46,316 nucleotides of DNA from Actinomycetota bacterium (GTDB lineage: Bacteria > Actinomycetota > Actinomycetes > Nanopelagicales > Nanopelagicaceae): the NCBI GenBank assembly GCA_026393015.1, contig JAPLBA010000013.1:1-46316 (forward strand), in the 5' to 3' direction. Under the pieces are notes generated by a model. The model did not search any database. It was given only the letters and a program-made list of their open reading frames with translations, and was not told where the DNA came from. Positions 8,922-17,287 of the stretch are shown here, piece after piece. Made by a program: the position numbers and the translations under genes. Each line of letters begins with the position of its first letter. Positions within the stretch are counted from its first letter, which is position 1.

Positions 8922-9992
8922 GTGAGTGCCAAGCCGTCTCTTCGGGAAGTTGTGATCTTCACGCCAAATCAACTGGCCGAGATCACCGCTGCGCTCAAAT
9001 CTGCCCTCTTTGATGCCGGCCCCCCACTACTGGTGATGGAAAAGACGAATTGGCCAGCTGATCGCCTACATGTTCCCAACGAGGTGGCATTAGTAGTGGC
9101 CACCAGTGGTAGCACTGGAAGTGCCAAATATGTTTTGCATAGTGCAAAGACCTTGCTCGCAAGTGCTCGGGCTACCCACACCGCTCTATCTGCGAAACCC
9201 GGTGAGCGCTGGGGCCTGCGTTTACCCCTTACCCACATCGCCGGCCTCATGGTGATCGTTCGTTCGCTACTCCTTGAATCAGATCTTTCCGATGACGGGG
9301 AGTATCAGGCCGTCGTACCTACACAACTCTTCCGCGCCCTTCAAGGTGAAGAATCACTGGCTGCGCTCATAAATGCCAAAGCGGTGCTGGTGGGCGGTGG
9401 GCCGAGTGAAAGAAAATTAATTGAAGAAGCACGTGCCACCGGGATTAATGTAATTACTACTTACGGAATGAGTGAAACCGCAGGAGGTTGTGTTTACAAC
9501 GGCACACCACTGCCTGGAGTAAAGATACTCATTGATAGTGCGCAGCAAATATTTATCAGTGGGCCACAAATTGCGCTCGGATATCTAGACGATTCGAACG
9601 GATTCCAGAATGGCGGCTTTCTCACCCAAGATATCGGTCGATGGGAAGATGACGGACGACTCGAAATCCTTGGTCGTGCTGATGAAGTAGTGATTTCTGG
9701 TGGCGAAAAGATTCTCCTTAGCGCAATCGAAGAGCGAATTAGATCACTGTCTGGTGTTTTGGATGTGCACTTATTCACCCGTAAAAGTGCTGAATGGGGT
9801 GAAGAAGTTGTCTGTGCTGTAGTGGGAGGTAACTCGATTACACTCAATTCAATACGTGATCATGTCGCGGAAATCTTCCCTCGATCATCAGCTCCGCGTG
9901 CACTAATTCTCCTTGCTGAAATACCCTTACGTGGAATTGGCAAACCAGATCGCGATACCCTCAGAGGCCTACCAATGACCGAAGAGATTTAG
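8922..9992 (+). CDS. menE: o-Succinylbenzoate-CoA ligase MenE
   Basis: MenE activates o-succinylbenzoate with ATP and CoA. It is an ANL-superfamily adenylating enzyme of 356 residues, shorter than the Gram-positive/E. coli form, as is usual in actinobacteria. The phosphate-binding motif is [18 protein letters not shown] (about residues 62-79). Others are [12 protein letters not shown], the [18 protein letters not shown] hinge region with the catalytic Asp, and a C-terminal [11 protein letters not shown] with the catalytic Lys. It starts at GTG 8922 with a -10 box 6 nt upstream. menA follows after 9 nt. Confidence 0.93.
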   Translation: MSAKPSLREVVIFTPNQLAEITAALKSALFDAGPPLLVMEKTNWPADRLHVPNEVALVVATSGSTGSAKYVLHSAKTLLASARATHTALSAKPGERWGLRLPLTHIAGLMVIVRSLLLESDLSDDGEYQAVVPTQLFRALQGEESLAALINAKAVLVGGGPSERKLIEEARATGINVITTYGMSETAGGCVYNGTPLPGVKILIDSAQQIFISGPQIALGYLDDSNGFQNGGFLTQDIGRWEDDGRLEILGRADEVVISGGEKILLSAIEERIRSLSGVLDVHLFTRKSAEWGEEVVCAVVGGNSITLNSIRDHVAEIFPRSSAPRALILLAEIPLRGIGKPDRDTLRGLPMTEEI

Positions 9993-9995
9993 GAT
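9990..9995 (+). promoter_or_regulatory. -10 element for leaderless menA
   Basis: TAGGAT (TANNNT) is followed by 6 nt and then the menA ATG. Its first three bases are the menE stop codon, so menA can be read from its own promoter as well as by read-through from menE. Confidence 0.55.
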
Positions 9996-10001
9996 CTGAA
10001 A

Positions 10002-10868
10002 ATGTCACAAGCAAAACTTTGGATTCTTGGCTCACGACCGCGCACGTTGCCGGCAGCTATTGCTCCTGTATTAGTAGGAACTGGCGCAGCTGCGCCATTC
10101 GTAATCCCAGGCCGCGCACTCTTGGCTCTTGTAGTGGCGCTTGCACTTCAAATCGGTGTCAATTTTGCAAACGATTACAGCGACGGAATCCGAGGAAGTG
10201 ACAGCAAGCGAGTCGGGCCCCTACGGCTAGTGGGTAGCGGAAAAGTTTCTGCTACACATGTGCGCAACGTCGCATTTCTCTTCTTCTTCATCGGCGCACT
10301 TGCTGGTCTCTGGCTCGCCTTGCTCACCACCCCATGGCTCATTCTTGTTGGTGTCATTTCAATCCTTGCAGCCTGGGGCTATACCGGTGGCAAGAAGCCT
10401 TACGGTTACCACGGTTGGGGCGAAGTGAGCGTTTTTATATTTTTCGGATTCGTGGCTGTAGTTGGAACTTATTTCGTACAAACTGAGAGAGTTAACCTCA
10501 TCAGTTTTATCGCCGCAATTCCGATGGGAAGCCTGGCCTGTGCGCTCCTGCTCACCAATAACCTGCGTGATCTGCCGCGCGATGCCCAGGTCGGAAAAGA
10601 GACTTTGGCAGTAAGGCTTGGAGATCAAAAAACGCGAAACCTCTATCAAATTGCGCTCTTCATCTCTTTCCTCTCCGTTGCTCTCCTGGCCGGGTGGCGC
10701 GCAGGGGCGGTCATTGCGCTCACGTCTGGAATCTTTGTCATTGAACCTTTGAAGGCGATCAGGGCGGGAGCGAAAGGAATGGATCTCTTGCCAGTTCTTG
10801 CGGCTACGGGCAAGACACAACTCGCCTTTTCTGTCTTTCTAGCCTTTGGGTTAGCGGTCAGTGCATAA
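10002..10868 (+). CDS. menA: 1,4-Dihydroxy-2-naphthoate polyprenyltransferase MenA
   Basis: MenA is an integral-membrane UbiA-family prenyltransferase that attaches the isoprenoid tail to DHNA. The 288-residue protein has about eight to nine hydrophobic helices. The first Asp-rich motif is NFANDYSDGIRGSD (near residue 50) and the second is NNLRDLPRDAQVGKETLAVRLG (near residue 185); both bind the Mg-pyrophosphate. The N-terminal LGSRPRTLPAAIAPVLVGTG is characteristic of MenA. It completes the pathway set here: menF, D, C, E, B, A, G and J are all present in about 10 kb. Confidence 0.96.
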   Translation: MSQAKLWILGSRPRTLPAAIAPVLVGTGAAAPFVIPGRALLALVVALALQIGVNFANDYSDGIRGSDSKRVGPLRLVGSGKVSATHVRNVAFLFFFIGALAGLWLALLTTPWLILVGVISILAAWGYTGGKKPYGYHGWGEVSVFIFFGFVAVVGTYFVQTERVNLISFIAAIPMGSLACALLLTNNLRDLPRDAQVGKETLAVRLGDQKTRNLYQIALFISFLSVALLAGWRAGAVIALTSGIFVIEPLKAIRAGAKGMDLLPVLAATGKTQLAFSVFLAFGLAVSA

Positions 10869-10873
10869 GTTCG

Positions 10874-10879
10874 TAAGAT
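10874..10879 (+). promoter_or_regulatory. -10 element for the leaderless PLDc_N gene
   Basis: TAAGAT (TANNNT), then 6 nt (aagaac), then the ATG at 10886. This is the spacing expected for a leaderless transcript. Confidence 0.55.
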
Positions 10880-10885
10880 AAGAAC

Positions 10886-11131
10886 ATGCTACGAGTCCTG
10901 CCCATCCTCTTATCGCTTGGATTGACCATCTATGCGTTGCTCAATTGTGCCCAAAGCGACCAAGAGAAGATTCGCAACCTTCCTAAGTGGGCATGGCTAG
11001 TCCTGATCATTGTCTTCCAACTTGTCGGCTCGATCGCCTGGTTCATTGCCGGAAAACCACGTCAATTGCGCACTCGCCGTCCGCGAATTCTCCCGCCGGA
11101 TGACAATCCCGACTTCTTAGGATCTCTTTAA
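10886..11131 (+). CDS. Small membrane protein with phospholipase D-nuclease N-terminal (PLDc_N) domain
   Basis: An 81-residue protein with two membrane helices (about residues 2-20 and 32-54): LPILLSLGLTIYALLNCAQSD, a short charged loop with IRNLPKWAW, then LVLIIVFQLVGSIAWFIAGKPRQ. This resembles the PLDc_N family, found in cardiolipin synthases and as stand-alone small proteins in actinobacteria. The cytoplasmic tail is basic and Pro-rich. It lies 17 nt after menA with its own leaderless promoter. It ends one nucleotide from the stop of the convergent aldolase gene. No biochemical role is known to me for the stand-alone form. Confidence 0.75.
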   Translation: MLRVLPILLSLGLTIYALLNCAQSDQEKIRNLPKWAWLVLIIVFQLVGSIAWFIAGKPRQLRTRRPRILPPDDNPDFLGSL

Positions 11132-11132
11132 G

Positions 11133-12020
11133 TTATTTGATTGACGCGTCGTAAATTGATTGCACCGCAGAATTAAGTGCCGCATCAAATTCTACATCAC
11201 TCTGTTGTGCAGAAAGACCCTCAGTGAGTGCACGTGAGAAACTTGCAATTACTCCGGCATTATTTGCCAGCATCTCATTTGCGAGCTCTCGGGCGTATCC
11301 ACCAGAGAGTGCAACAACGCGAACTACCCGCGCATGGTTTACAAGTGACGAATAAAAGCCAGCAATATCTGGAAGCGTGAGCTTGAGCATGACCTCTTGA
11401 TTCTCACCGAGCGCATCAAGATAAGCCAAAATCTCTTGACGCAGAATTGACTCTGCTTTGGCCTTATCCGGGCAGTTGATATCGACCTCAGGTTCGATTA
11501 TTGGAACTAATCCACCAGACCGGATTTGGGCACCGAAAGCGAACTGCTGAGCAACAATTGCCTTGATTCCCGCTTCGTCAGCTTGTTTAATTACCGAACG
11601 CATCTTGGTTCCAAAAACTCCGTGCGAAAGTGCACTCTTAATTCTGGTATCAAGTTCAGGAATAGGCTTCATAAGTTGAACGCCGTTTTCTTCGGCAGCT
11701 AATCCATTATCAACTTTGAGGAAGGCAACGATGCCCTTTTTCTGCCAAAGAAATTCAGCAGTTCCAATTCCATCAATCTTTCGATCCATGGTCATCTCAA
11801 AAAGAATGACTCCGATCACGCGAGAAGAGTCAAGTGAAGGACTCTTAATAATGCGGGTGCGCATCTCGTGAACCCGATCAAACATTTCAGAATCATTTGA
11901 ATACGAGCTCTCATCGAGGCCATAAAGGCTCAGCGCTTTCGGTGTACTGCCACCGCTTTGATCCAATGCACCAATAAAGCCCTTGCCAGATTTCATCTGA
12001 TCAAATTGCGCTACATCCAT
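11133..12020 (-). CDS. fda: Class I fructose-bisphosphate aldolase
   Basis: This is a Schiff-base (class I) aldolase that interconverts fructose 1,6-bisphosphate with dihydroxyacetone phosphate and glyceraldehyde 3-phosphate. At 295 residues it matches the short bacterial class I group. Signatures are [18 protein letters not shown] at the N-terminus, [16 protein letters not shown], and [10 protein letters not shown] containing the likely Schiff-base lysine, then [12 protein letters not shown] for the phosphate site. It has a Shine-Dalgarno AAGGA 5 nt before the ATG, unlike its leaderless neighbours. Whether a class II enzyme also exists cannot be seen in this window. Confidence 0.92.
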   Translation of the reverse strand: MDVAQFDQMKSGKGFIGALDQSGGSTPKALSLYGLDESSYSNDSEMFDRVHEMRTRIIKSPSLDSSRVIGVILFEMTMDRKIDGIGTAEFLWQKKGIVAFLKVDNGLAAEENGVQLMKPIPELDTRIKSALSHGVFGTKMRSVIKQADEAGIKAIVAQQFAFGAQIRSGGLVPIIEPEVDINCPDKAKAESILRQEILAYLDALGENQEVMLKLTLPDIAGFYSSLVNHARVVRVVALSGGYARELANEMLANNAGVIASFSRALTEGLSAQQSDVEFDAALNSAVQSIYDASIK

Positions 12021-12096
12021 TTGTATCCTTACATCCCCTATTTTTGCCGTCCATTTACTCTACTTCGAAGAGAGGAAAGCTGGTGCAGATCTTGAT

Positions 12097-13011
12097 CTAG
12101 AGTCCAGAATATGTATGTTTTCCACTGCCCCATACGTTGACATATACATAATTAAAGAGGAATGAGGAGCCCGCCAAGAGGCAGAGCCAGGCTGCTCGAC
12201 GTCCTTTCCAGCCCGCGGTGGCGCGCGCGTGCAGATAGGCCGCGTAGGCGACCCACGTAATGAAAGCCCAGGTCTCCTTGGGGTCCCAACCCCAGTAACG
12301 TCCCCAAGCAGATTCTGCCCAGATAGCGCCCGCGATGACGGCGAAGGTCCAGAGCGGAAAGACGAATGCCACCAACCGGTAGCAGAGTCGATCAAGAGCC
12401 TCGAGGGAGGGAATCTTGAGAGCCCATGCCGGACGTGGACCACGAGATTCCACACGATCCAGATAGAGATAGGCGCCAGCGACCGCATTTGCAAGCAGGA
12501 AGACGCCGCCCGAAATCACCGCAGCGGAAACGTGGATCACCAACCACGTTGATTTCAAGGCCGGTACAAGTGGCGCGGTGGGGACATAGAGCAGAGTGAT
12601 TGCAGTGCCCAACGTCATTAAGACTGCGAAGGTGACTACCAACGTGAGCCAACGAAGTGAATGGCGCCGAAGTAAGAGGAGGAACATTCCGGTGACGGCG
12701 ACTGAACCAGTCGTAGAGAACTCGTACATATTTCCCCACGGGACGCGATGGGCAGAAATACCGCGTGCGATTACGCCAGCAAAATGAAGGGCAAATGCAA
12801 GAGATGTAAGTGCGATGGCAATCCGGCCCCAGCGCTCGCTCTTTGAGTCGTCAGCAGGTGGGGCACTTTCTCCCGAGGTAGTGACGAGAACTTTTGCGCC
12901 CTTCACGTTGATTGCCACTTCGAGAGCGGCCGAGATCATGGCGAGCGTGTACACAATCATCGCCGCATAAACCAAGTAATTACTTGAGTAGGCCCAACTT
13001 GTACTTGTCAC
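12097..13011 (-). CDS. ccsB: Cytochrome c biogenesis protein CcsB (CcsA/ResC family)
   Basis: This is the heme-handling subunit of the System II cytochrome c synthetase. The 304-residue membrane protein has about eight helices. The defining tryptophan-rich periplasmic motif is WGRYWGWDPKETWAFITW (near residues 240-257). The flanking heme-ligand histidines include the one in LVIHVSAAVISG. It starts with GTG overlapping the resB stop (GTGA) and is the last gene of the operon. A 76-bp gap separates it from the downstream aldolase gene. Confidence 0.93.
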   Translation of the reverse strand: MTSTSWAYSSNYLVYAAMIVYTLAMISAALEVAINVKGAKVLVTTSGESAPPADDSKSERWGRIAIALTSLAFALHFAGVIARGISAHRVPWGNMYEFSTTGSVAVTGMFLLLLRRHSLRWLTLVVTFAVLMTLGTAITLLYVPTAPLVPALKSTWLVIHVSAAVISGGVFLLANAVAGAYLYLDRVESRGPRPAWALKIPSLEALDRLCYRLVAFVFPLWTFAVIAGAIWAESAWGRYWGWDPKETWAFITWVAYAAYLHARATAGWKGRRAAWLCLLAGSSFLFNYVYVNVWGSGKHTYSGL

Positions 13012-14516
13012 CGAACTTCTCCCTCAGCGGTAAGCGCATTCCAGAAATCGTTCATCTCTGCTTCAAATCCCTCGTACTCCTGGCGGGTTAAACCAGCGAT
13101 AGATATAACCGTAGCGCCATCTTCGTCCCGGCGCGCACGCACCCAGAGGCGGCGACGCTTCACAAAGAGAGTGGCCAAGAGCCCCAAAATCGCCAACACG
13201 CTGCCGACAAGCGCTACTTCCTTGCCAGGATCGCGTACTACCTGCAGATTCACCCACCGGACCCATCCCTGGAAAGTGATGGAGCCCACGCCCTCGGGAA
13301 GCGTCCAACTTTCGCCAACTGAGAGTTGCTTGAGACCAATCCGAGTCATCTTGGTGGTGTCGAGTCGATAGACCGATTGTGGGATGCCCCTATCTAAACC
13401 AAGATCACCCGTCCAAGCCGAAAGCAGCAATCTAGGTTCGACCGCGTCTGGAAATGTAGAGAAACCACCGCGCACTTTGTCCATCATGGCTGTCGGAAGA
13501 AAAGTTCCGATAAAACCTAACTGGGTGGGGGTTGCATCTGGAAGTTTGATAGCTCCGGTAGAAGTGAGGTTGGCATCTTGCGGAAGAAATACCACCGGTC
13601 CATTCATGACTATATTTCCGGCGCCATCCCTCACAGTTACTACAGGTGCATATCCGTTAGCTTGCAAATAAATATTTGTAGAACCAAAACTTAATGGATG
13701 ATTGACTTGAATGAGTTCTCTCCTTGGCGCCCCATTCGATTCGCGAGCAGTCGCATAGAGTTTGTAATCGATTGGCGCGCCAGTTGCTAAGTCATATGTG
13801 GGGACGAACCGATCTATCTTAAGAGTAAACGGTGCCAACTTTCGAAGATCGAATTTGCTTCCATTGGTGAGATTGTCATAAGAAGTAGCACTATTCATGA
13901 ACGTGTCACCTTCAACATCTATTGCTTCGCCCTTTGCTCCATATCCAGCCGCCACCCCCATCGCCACCAAGAAGAGGATGAGTGAAAGATGAAAAAGTAC
14001 GTTTCCGCTCTCGCGTAAATACCCCTTCTCGGCAGAAACAGCATCGCTTTCTCGTTCCCAGCGAAAGTGATGCTTCTTAAACCATTCTTGTGCATGATCA
14101 AGAATTTCATCCGGTTGCGCCGCACTTTGAGCACTCCTTGGGAATGTGAGGCGATCAAGATTTTGCGGTGTCTTCGGCGGCCTAGCGGAAAGGGCTCGAA
14201 TGTGGATGAGCATGCGCGGAATGACACATCCGATCAGTGAAATGAAGAGCAGGATGTATATGGCGCTAAACCATGGTGATCCGTAAACGTTGAAAAGGCT
14301 CAATCTTTCGAGCCACTTTGCTGCGCCCACATGTGTCAGCACATATTCGTTTACGGCTATTGGGTTTTGATTTCGCTGTGGCAGCAGAGAGCCTGGGATC
14401 GAAGCTACAGCTAGCAACATAAGGAGAATGAGTGCCGTCTTCATACTTGTAAGTTGGCGCCAGAACCACCTCAATCCACCAACCCCACCCAAATCAACCG
14501 GCGTAATCTCACTCAC
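13008..14516 (-). CDS. resB: Cytochrome c biogenesis protein ResB
   Basis: ResB (Ccs1) forms the cytochrome c heme-ligation complex with CcsB. The 502-residue protein has three N-terminal helices (LRWFWRQLTSMKTALILLMLLAVASIPGSLLPQR, then LLFISLIGCVIPRML and LFHLSLILFLVAMGVAAG). A large external domain follows (about residues 195-430), then a final helix EVALVGSVLAILGLLATLFVKRRRLWVR. The external loop SLLPQRNQNPIAVNEY is typical. It starts with GTG in a TAGTG overlap with the ccdA stop. Confidence 0.93.
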   Translation of the reverse strand: MSEITPVDLGGVGGLRWFWRQLTSMKTALILLMLLAVASIPGSLLPQRNQNPIAVNEYVLTHVGAAKWLERLSLFNVYGSPWFSAIYILLFISLIGCVIPRMLIHIRALSARPPKTPQNLDRLTFPRSAQSAAQPDEILDHAQEWFKKHHFRWERESDAVSAEKGYLRESGNVLFHLSLILFLVAMGVAAGYGAKGEAIDVEGDTFMNSATSYDNLTNGSKFDLRKLAPFTLKIDRFVPTYDLATGAPIDYKLYATARESNGAPRRELIQVNHPLSFGSTNIYLQANGYAPVVTVRDGAGNIVMNGPVVFLPQDANLTSTGAIKLPDATPTQLGFIGTFLPTAMMDKVRGGFSTFPDAVEPRLLLSAWTGDLGLDRGIPQSVYRLDTTKMTRIGLKQLSVGESWTLPEGVGSITFQGWVRWVNLQVVRDPGKEVALVGSVLAILGLLATLFVKRRRLWVRARRDEDGATVISIAGLTRQEYEGFEAEMNDFWNALTAEGEVR

Positions 14517-15262
14517 TAGAGCACCGGATTAAATCCGCTAAAGGAAGTACGTAGGAAGATGGTGAAGCTATCCCAAAGGCCAGTGACCTCAAGTAATCCG
14601 ATGAGAATCAAAATAATGCCACCGATGATAGAAATGAGCCGAGCATGTTTACGAAAGAATGCCAGCCGCACCATCGCGCTTTGGAAGAGCACACCCGCGA
14701 GGATAAAAGGGATTCCAATTCCAAGTGAGAAAAATCCAGCAAGTATTGCTCCGCGAAGTGCACTTGCCTGCGTGGTAGCCATGCCCAGGATTGTCGAGAT
14801 CACCGGACCAAGGCAGGGAGTCCAACCCAGTCCGAAGAGCACTCCCAGCAGTGGAGCTCCCCAGAGTCCACCATCGGTACGCATCTTTGGACGCCATTGC
14901 CAAGTCTGTTTAAAGACCCCTGCAAAGAGTAGCCCCATGAGAATTGTCACTACGCCAAGTATCTTCGTGATCACACTCTGGTGCTTAGCCAATAGCAAAC
15001 CAAGACCACCGAAGAGCGAACCGTAACTCACGAATACCAAAGTGAATCCCACGACAAAGAAGAGTGAGCCAAGAAATACTCGCAAGCGCGCACGTTTAGA
15101 AGTGGCGCTCACTGCACTTAAACCAGCAGCGAAGGAAAGGTATCCGGGAACTAGTGGTAATACACAAGGCGAGAGAAAGGAGACGAGACCAACAAGTAAG
15201 GCAATCGGTATGGCAAGAAAAAGTGATCCATCAATCACGGTGTTGGAAAAATTTGTGATCAT
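14516..15262 (-). CDS. ccdA: Thiol-disulfide interchange membrane protein CcdA
   Basis: CcdA carries reducing equivalents across the membrane to keep apocytochrome c heme-binding cysteines reduced. The 248-residue protein has six membrane helices and the two conserved cysteine segments SFLSPCVLPLVPGYLSF (helix 1) and GLGWTPCLGPVISTIL (helix 4). It lies between tlpA and resB with 4-nt and 1-nt overlaps, so its likely partner is the TlpA-like protein encoded just upstream. Confidence 0.95.
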   Translation of the reverse strand: MITNFSNTVIDGSLFLAIPIALLVGLVSFLSPCVLPLVPGYLSFAAGLSAVSATSKRARLRVFLGSLFFVVGFTLVFVSYGSLFGGLGLLLAKHQSVITKILGVVTILMGLLFAGVFKQTWQWRPKMRTDGGLWGAPLLGVLFGLGWTPCLGPVISTILGMATTQASALRGAILAGFFSLGIGIPFILAGVLFQSAMVRLAFFRKHARLISIIGGIILILIGLLEVTGLWDSFTIFLRTSFSGFNPVL

Positions 15263-15798
15263 TCCGCCAAGACCTTATTAAGCAATTCTTGTAGTCCAGC
15301 CACGGTTACTTCGCCGGATATACGGGCAGCAATTCGGTTGCTGGAATCAAGAATGACTGTAGAAGGAATTGCATTCGGGGGGAGTGTTTTTCCAAACTTC
15401 AAAATCAGATCGTCGTCGTGAATCGTTGGATAAGTAATCTTGAACCGACGGAGAAATGCACGAGCGGCATCGTCGTCATCTCTTGTAAGCAATCCGAGGA
15501 AATGAACGTTTGGATATTGCACCGAAATTGCCTGAAGTGTGGGTGCTTCTGCCCGGCATGGCCCGCACCATGAGGCCCACACATTGAGCACACTCACTCC
15601 TCTGAGTTGAGGAACCGGCGCGCCATCTAATCCGGTTCCGGATATCTCCGGCGCCCGTACCCGGTCTTGAGGATCGATGAAAGTAATCGCACCATTTCCG
15701 GCTACATATGAAGAACCGTTACCCGGAGCTGAAGTCCCTGCACCACAACTTACGAGCAGAGTTGAGAGCATTACAAACGGGAGAAACCGTTTCATCAT
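15259..15798 (-). CDS. TlpA/ResA-like thioredoxin lipoprotein
   Basis: This is an extracytoplasmic thiol reductase for cytochrome c maturation. The 179-residue protein begins with a lipoprotein signal peptide, MKRFLPFVMLSTLLVSCGAG, with lipobox LVSC. A thioredoxin fold follows with the active site VWASWCGPCRAEAPTL (CGPC near residue 86). The cis-proline segment is NAIPSTVILDSSNR. It starts in an ATGA overlap with the phosphatase gene; a second ATG follows at once (MM), so the start is uncertain by one codon. It is expected to be reduced by CcdA. Confidence 0.92.
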   Translation of the reverse strand: MMKRFLPFVMLSTLLVSCGAGTSAPGNGSSYVAGNGAITFIDPQDRVRAPEISGTGLDGAPVPQLRGVSVLNVWASWCGPCRAEAPTLQAISVQYPNVHFLGLLTRDDDDAARAFLRRFKITYPTIHDDDLILKFGKTLPPNAIPSTVILDSSNRIAARISGEVTVAGLQELLNKVLAE

Positions 15799-16406
15799 GG
15801 TAAGAGATCCCGTGCAGGTTCGCTGTATCGCAGATCTGTCACGTTTCCTTCATTATCAAAAACAATTGAAGTAACAGAAGCAAGCGAGCACTCTCGTTTC
15901 CGAGGGTCATGAAAGAAAGGTCGACCCTCAATCGATGACCGAAGAATCCAAATCGGTAGTTGGTGCGAAACGCAGAGCGCTTCATGCCCATCAGCGGCCA
16001 GGCGGGCGGCTTGAGCCGCAGCCATCATGCGCGCCAGTACTTCTTTGTACGGCTCACCCCACGAGGGTTTCCAAGGGTTCCACAAATGGCGCCAAGCGCT
16101 CGGTTTGCGAAGAACGCCATCTCCCACAGAGAAACGTTCGCCCTCAAAGATATTTAAGGATTCAATGAGTCGATCGTCAGTAGTAATGCTGATGCCTTTG
16201 CGAAGAGCGAGCGGGCTCGCAGTTTGTTGCGCGCGCTCTAAGGACGAGGCATGCACCGAAGTAATATCTTTTTCAACGCTCCACTCGCCGAGGCGCTCGG
16301 CCATCGCTAATCCGCGGTCTGAAAGTCGAAACCCGGGCAGGCGTCCGTAGAGCACCTTGGTCGGGTTGAAGACCTCGCCGTGTCGAAGGAAGTGCACGAT
16401 AGTCAC
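15795..16406 (-). CDS. Histidine phosphatase family protein (phosphoglycerate mutase-like)
   Basis: A 203-residue member of the histidine phosphatase superfamily. The catalytic motif is FLRHGEVFNPTKVLYGR (residues 6-22), with HASSLERAQQTASPLA and the second histidine in LCVSHQLPIWIL. It leads the cytochrome c maturation operon, the same order as in mycobacteria (PGM-like gene, thioredoxin, ccdA, resB, ccsA). Its substrate is unknown. The start is GTG 16406 with TACTCT 6 nt upstream, so the operon mRNA is predicted to be leaderless. Confidence 0.88.
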   Translation of the reverse strand: MTIVHFLRHGEVFNPTKVLYGRLPGFRLSDRGLAMAERLGEWSVEKDITSVHASSLERAQQTASPLALRKGISITTDDRLIESLNIFEGERFSVGDGVLRKPSAWRHLWNPWKPSWGEPYKEVLARMMAAAQAARLAADGHEALCVSHQLPIWILRSSIEGRPFFHDPRKRECSLASVTSIVFDNEGNVTDLRYSEPARDLLP

Positions 16407-16412
16407 AGGTCA

Positions 16413-16418
16413 AGAGTA
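16413..16418 (-). promoter_or_regulatory. -10 element of the cytochrome c maturation operon
   Basis: On the minus strand TACTCT (TANNNT) is followed by 6 nt and the GTG start of the histidine phosphatase gene. This is leaderless spacing and is likely to drive the five-gene operon. Confidence 0.55.
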
Positions 16419-16452
16419 GTTGAATTTGTAAGCCCCTTCAGAAGTAATCCTT

Positions 16453-16458
16453 TAGGCT
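16453..16458 (+). promoter_or_regulatory. -10 element of the leaderless HAD phosphatase gene
   Basis: TAGGCT followed by 6 nt (gtccaa) and the GTG at 16465. TAGGCT recurs before clpC, lysS, menB, the Cys-rich gene and the propeller gene. Confidence 0.6.
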
Positions 16459-16464
16459 GTCCAA

Positions 16465-17241
16465 GTGACCATCCCTGAGAGCCCACCGAGCCCAGGACCT
16501 GCCTCGGGGCGAATCGCCTTCTTCGATGTCGACAACACCATGCTCCGTGGTTCAACGCTCTTTCTCATGGCCCGAGGTCTCTATAAACGCGGTTTTTTTG
16601 CACCCCGGGAACTCACTCAATATGCCCTCGCCCAGCTCCGATTTCGAATCAGTGGCAAGGAACGCAAAGGTGAAATGGTTCACATCCGCGAGAGTGCGCT
16701 TGCCTTTATCAAAGGCCAACGCGTCTCACAGCTCGGCGAAATTGCTGAAGAGATCTACGAAGAACGGATCAAGGAAGCTATTTGGAATGGAACTCTTGAT
16801 CTAGCGAGAGCTCATCTCGCAGCGGGTGATGAGGTGTGGTTAGTGACTGCCACTCCGATCGAAGTGGCGAACGTGATGGTGGAGCGCCTCGGACTGAGTG
16901 GGGCGCTTGGAACAGTGGCTGAATCCAAGGATGGTATTTATACCGGCTTTCTTGTCGGCGAACTTTTACATGGAGGAGCCAAAGCAGCGGCAGTGGCAAA
17001 ATTGGCCGAGAGTCGCCGAGTTGATTTGGCTAATTGTGTCGCGTACTCAGATAGCGCAAACGACCTGCCAATGCTCAACGCAGTAGGTGAGCCACACGTG
17101 ATTAACCCAGACTCAAAGTTGCGCCGCTACGCAAAGCGAGCCGATTGGCCAATTCACGATTTCCGCCATGCGCGTCGGATCGTGCGAATACTGGCACCCT
17201 GGCTAGCAATCGTGGGAATCATCGTCGCGGCCCGCGGCTAG
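16465..17241 (+). CDS. HAD-IB family phosphatase (SerB/CicA-like)
   Basis: This is a haloacid dehalogenase-type phosphatase of 258 residues. Motif I is IAFFDVDNTMLRGST (nucleophile Asp near residue 20). Motif II is VWLVTATPIEVANV, with KAAAVAKLAE carrying the lysine, and motif III is VAYSDSANDLPML. The N-terminal cap helices LFLMARGLYKRGFF are typical of the HAD-IB group, in which actinobacterial members are often annotated as SerB-like. A hydrophobic C-terminal segment, LAPWLAIVGIIVAARG, may anchor it in the membrane. It diverges from the cytochrome c operon with 58 bp between starts. Phosphoserine as substrate is possible but not shown. Confidence 0.85.
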   Translation: MTIPESPPSPGPASGRIAFFDVDNTMLRGSTLFLMARGLYKRGFFAPRELTQYALAQLRFRISGKERKGEMVHIRESALAFIKGQRVSQLGEIAEEIYEERIKEAIWNGTLDLARAHLAAGDEVWLVTATPIEVANVMVERLGLSGALGTVAESKDGIYTGFLVGELLHGGAKAAAVAKLAESRRVDLANCVAYSDSANDLPMLNAVGEPHVINPDSKLRRYAKRADWPIHDFRHARRIVRILAPWLAIVGIIVAARG

Positions 17242-17272
17242 CCCGGAGTTTTATCCCCTCTCACTTTGCCGG

Positions 17273-17278
17273 TATCGT
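17273..17278 (+). promoter_or_regulatory. candidate -10 element for the Helicase_C_3 gene
   Basis: TATCGT lies 9 nt before the ATG at 17288. The spacing is slightly longer than at the other leaderless genes, leaving a predicted leader of at most a few nucleotides. Confidence 0.4.
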
Positions 17279-17287
17279 TAGACGGTT

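Noticed and set aside
10359-10820. 153-residue minus-strand ORF within menA
   Set aside because: It is a shadow of menA; its Arg/Ser-rich sequence shows no domain and there is no supporting promoter or ribosome-binding site.
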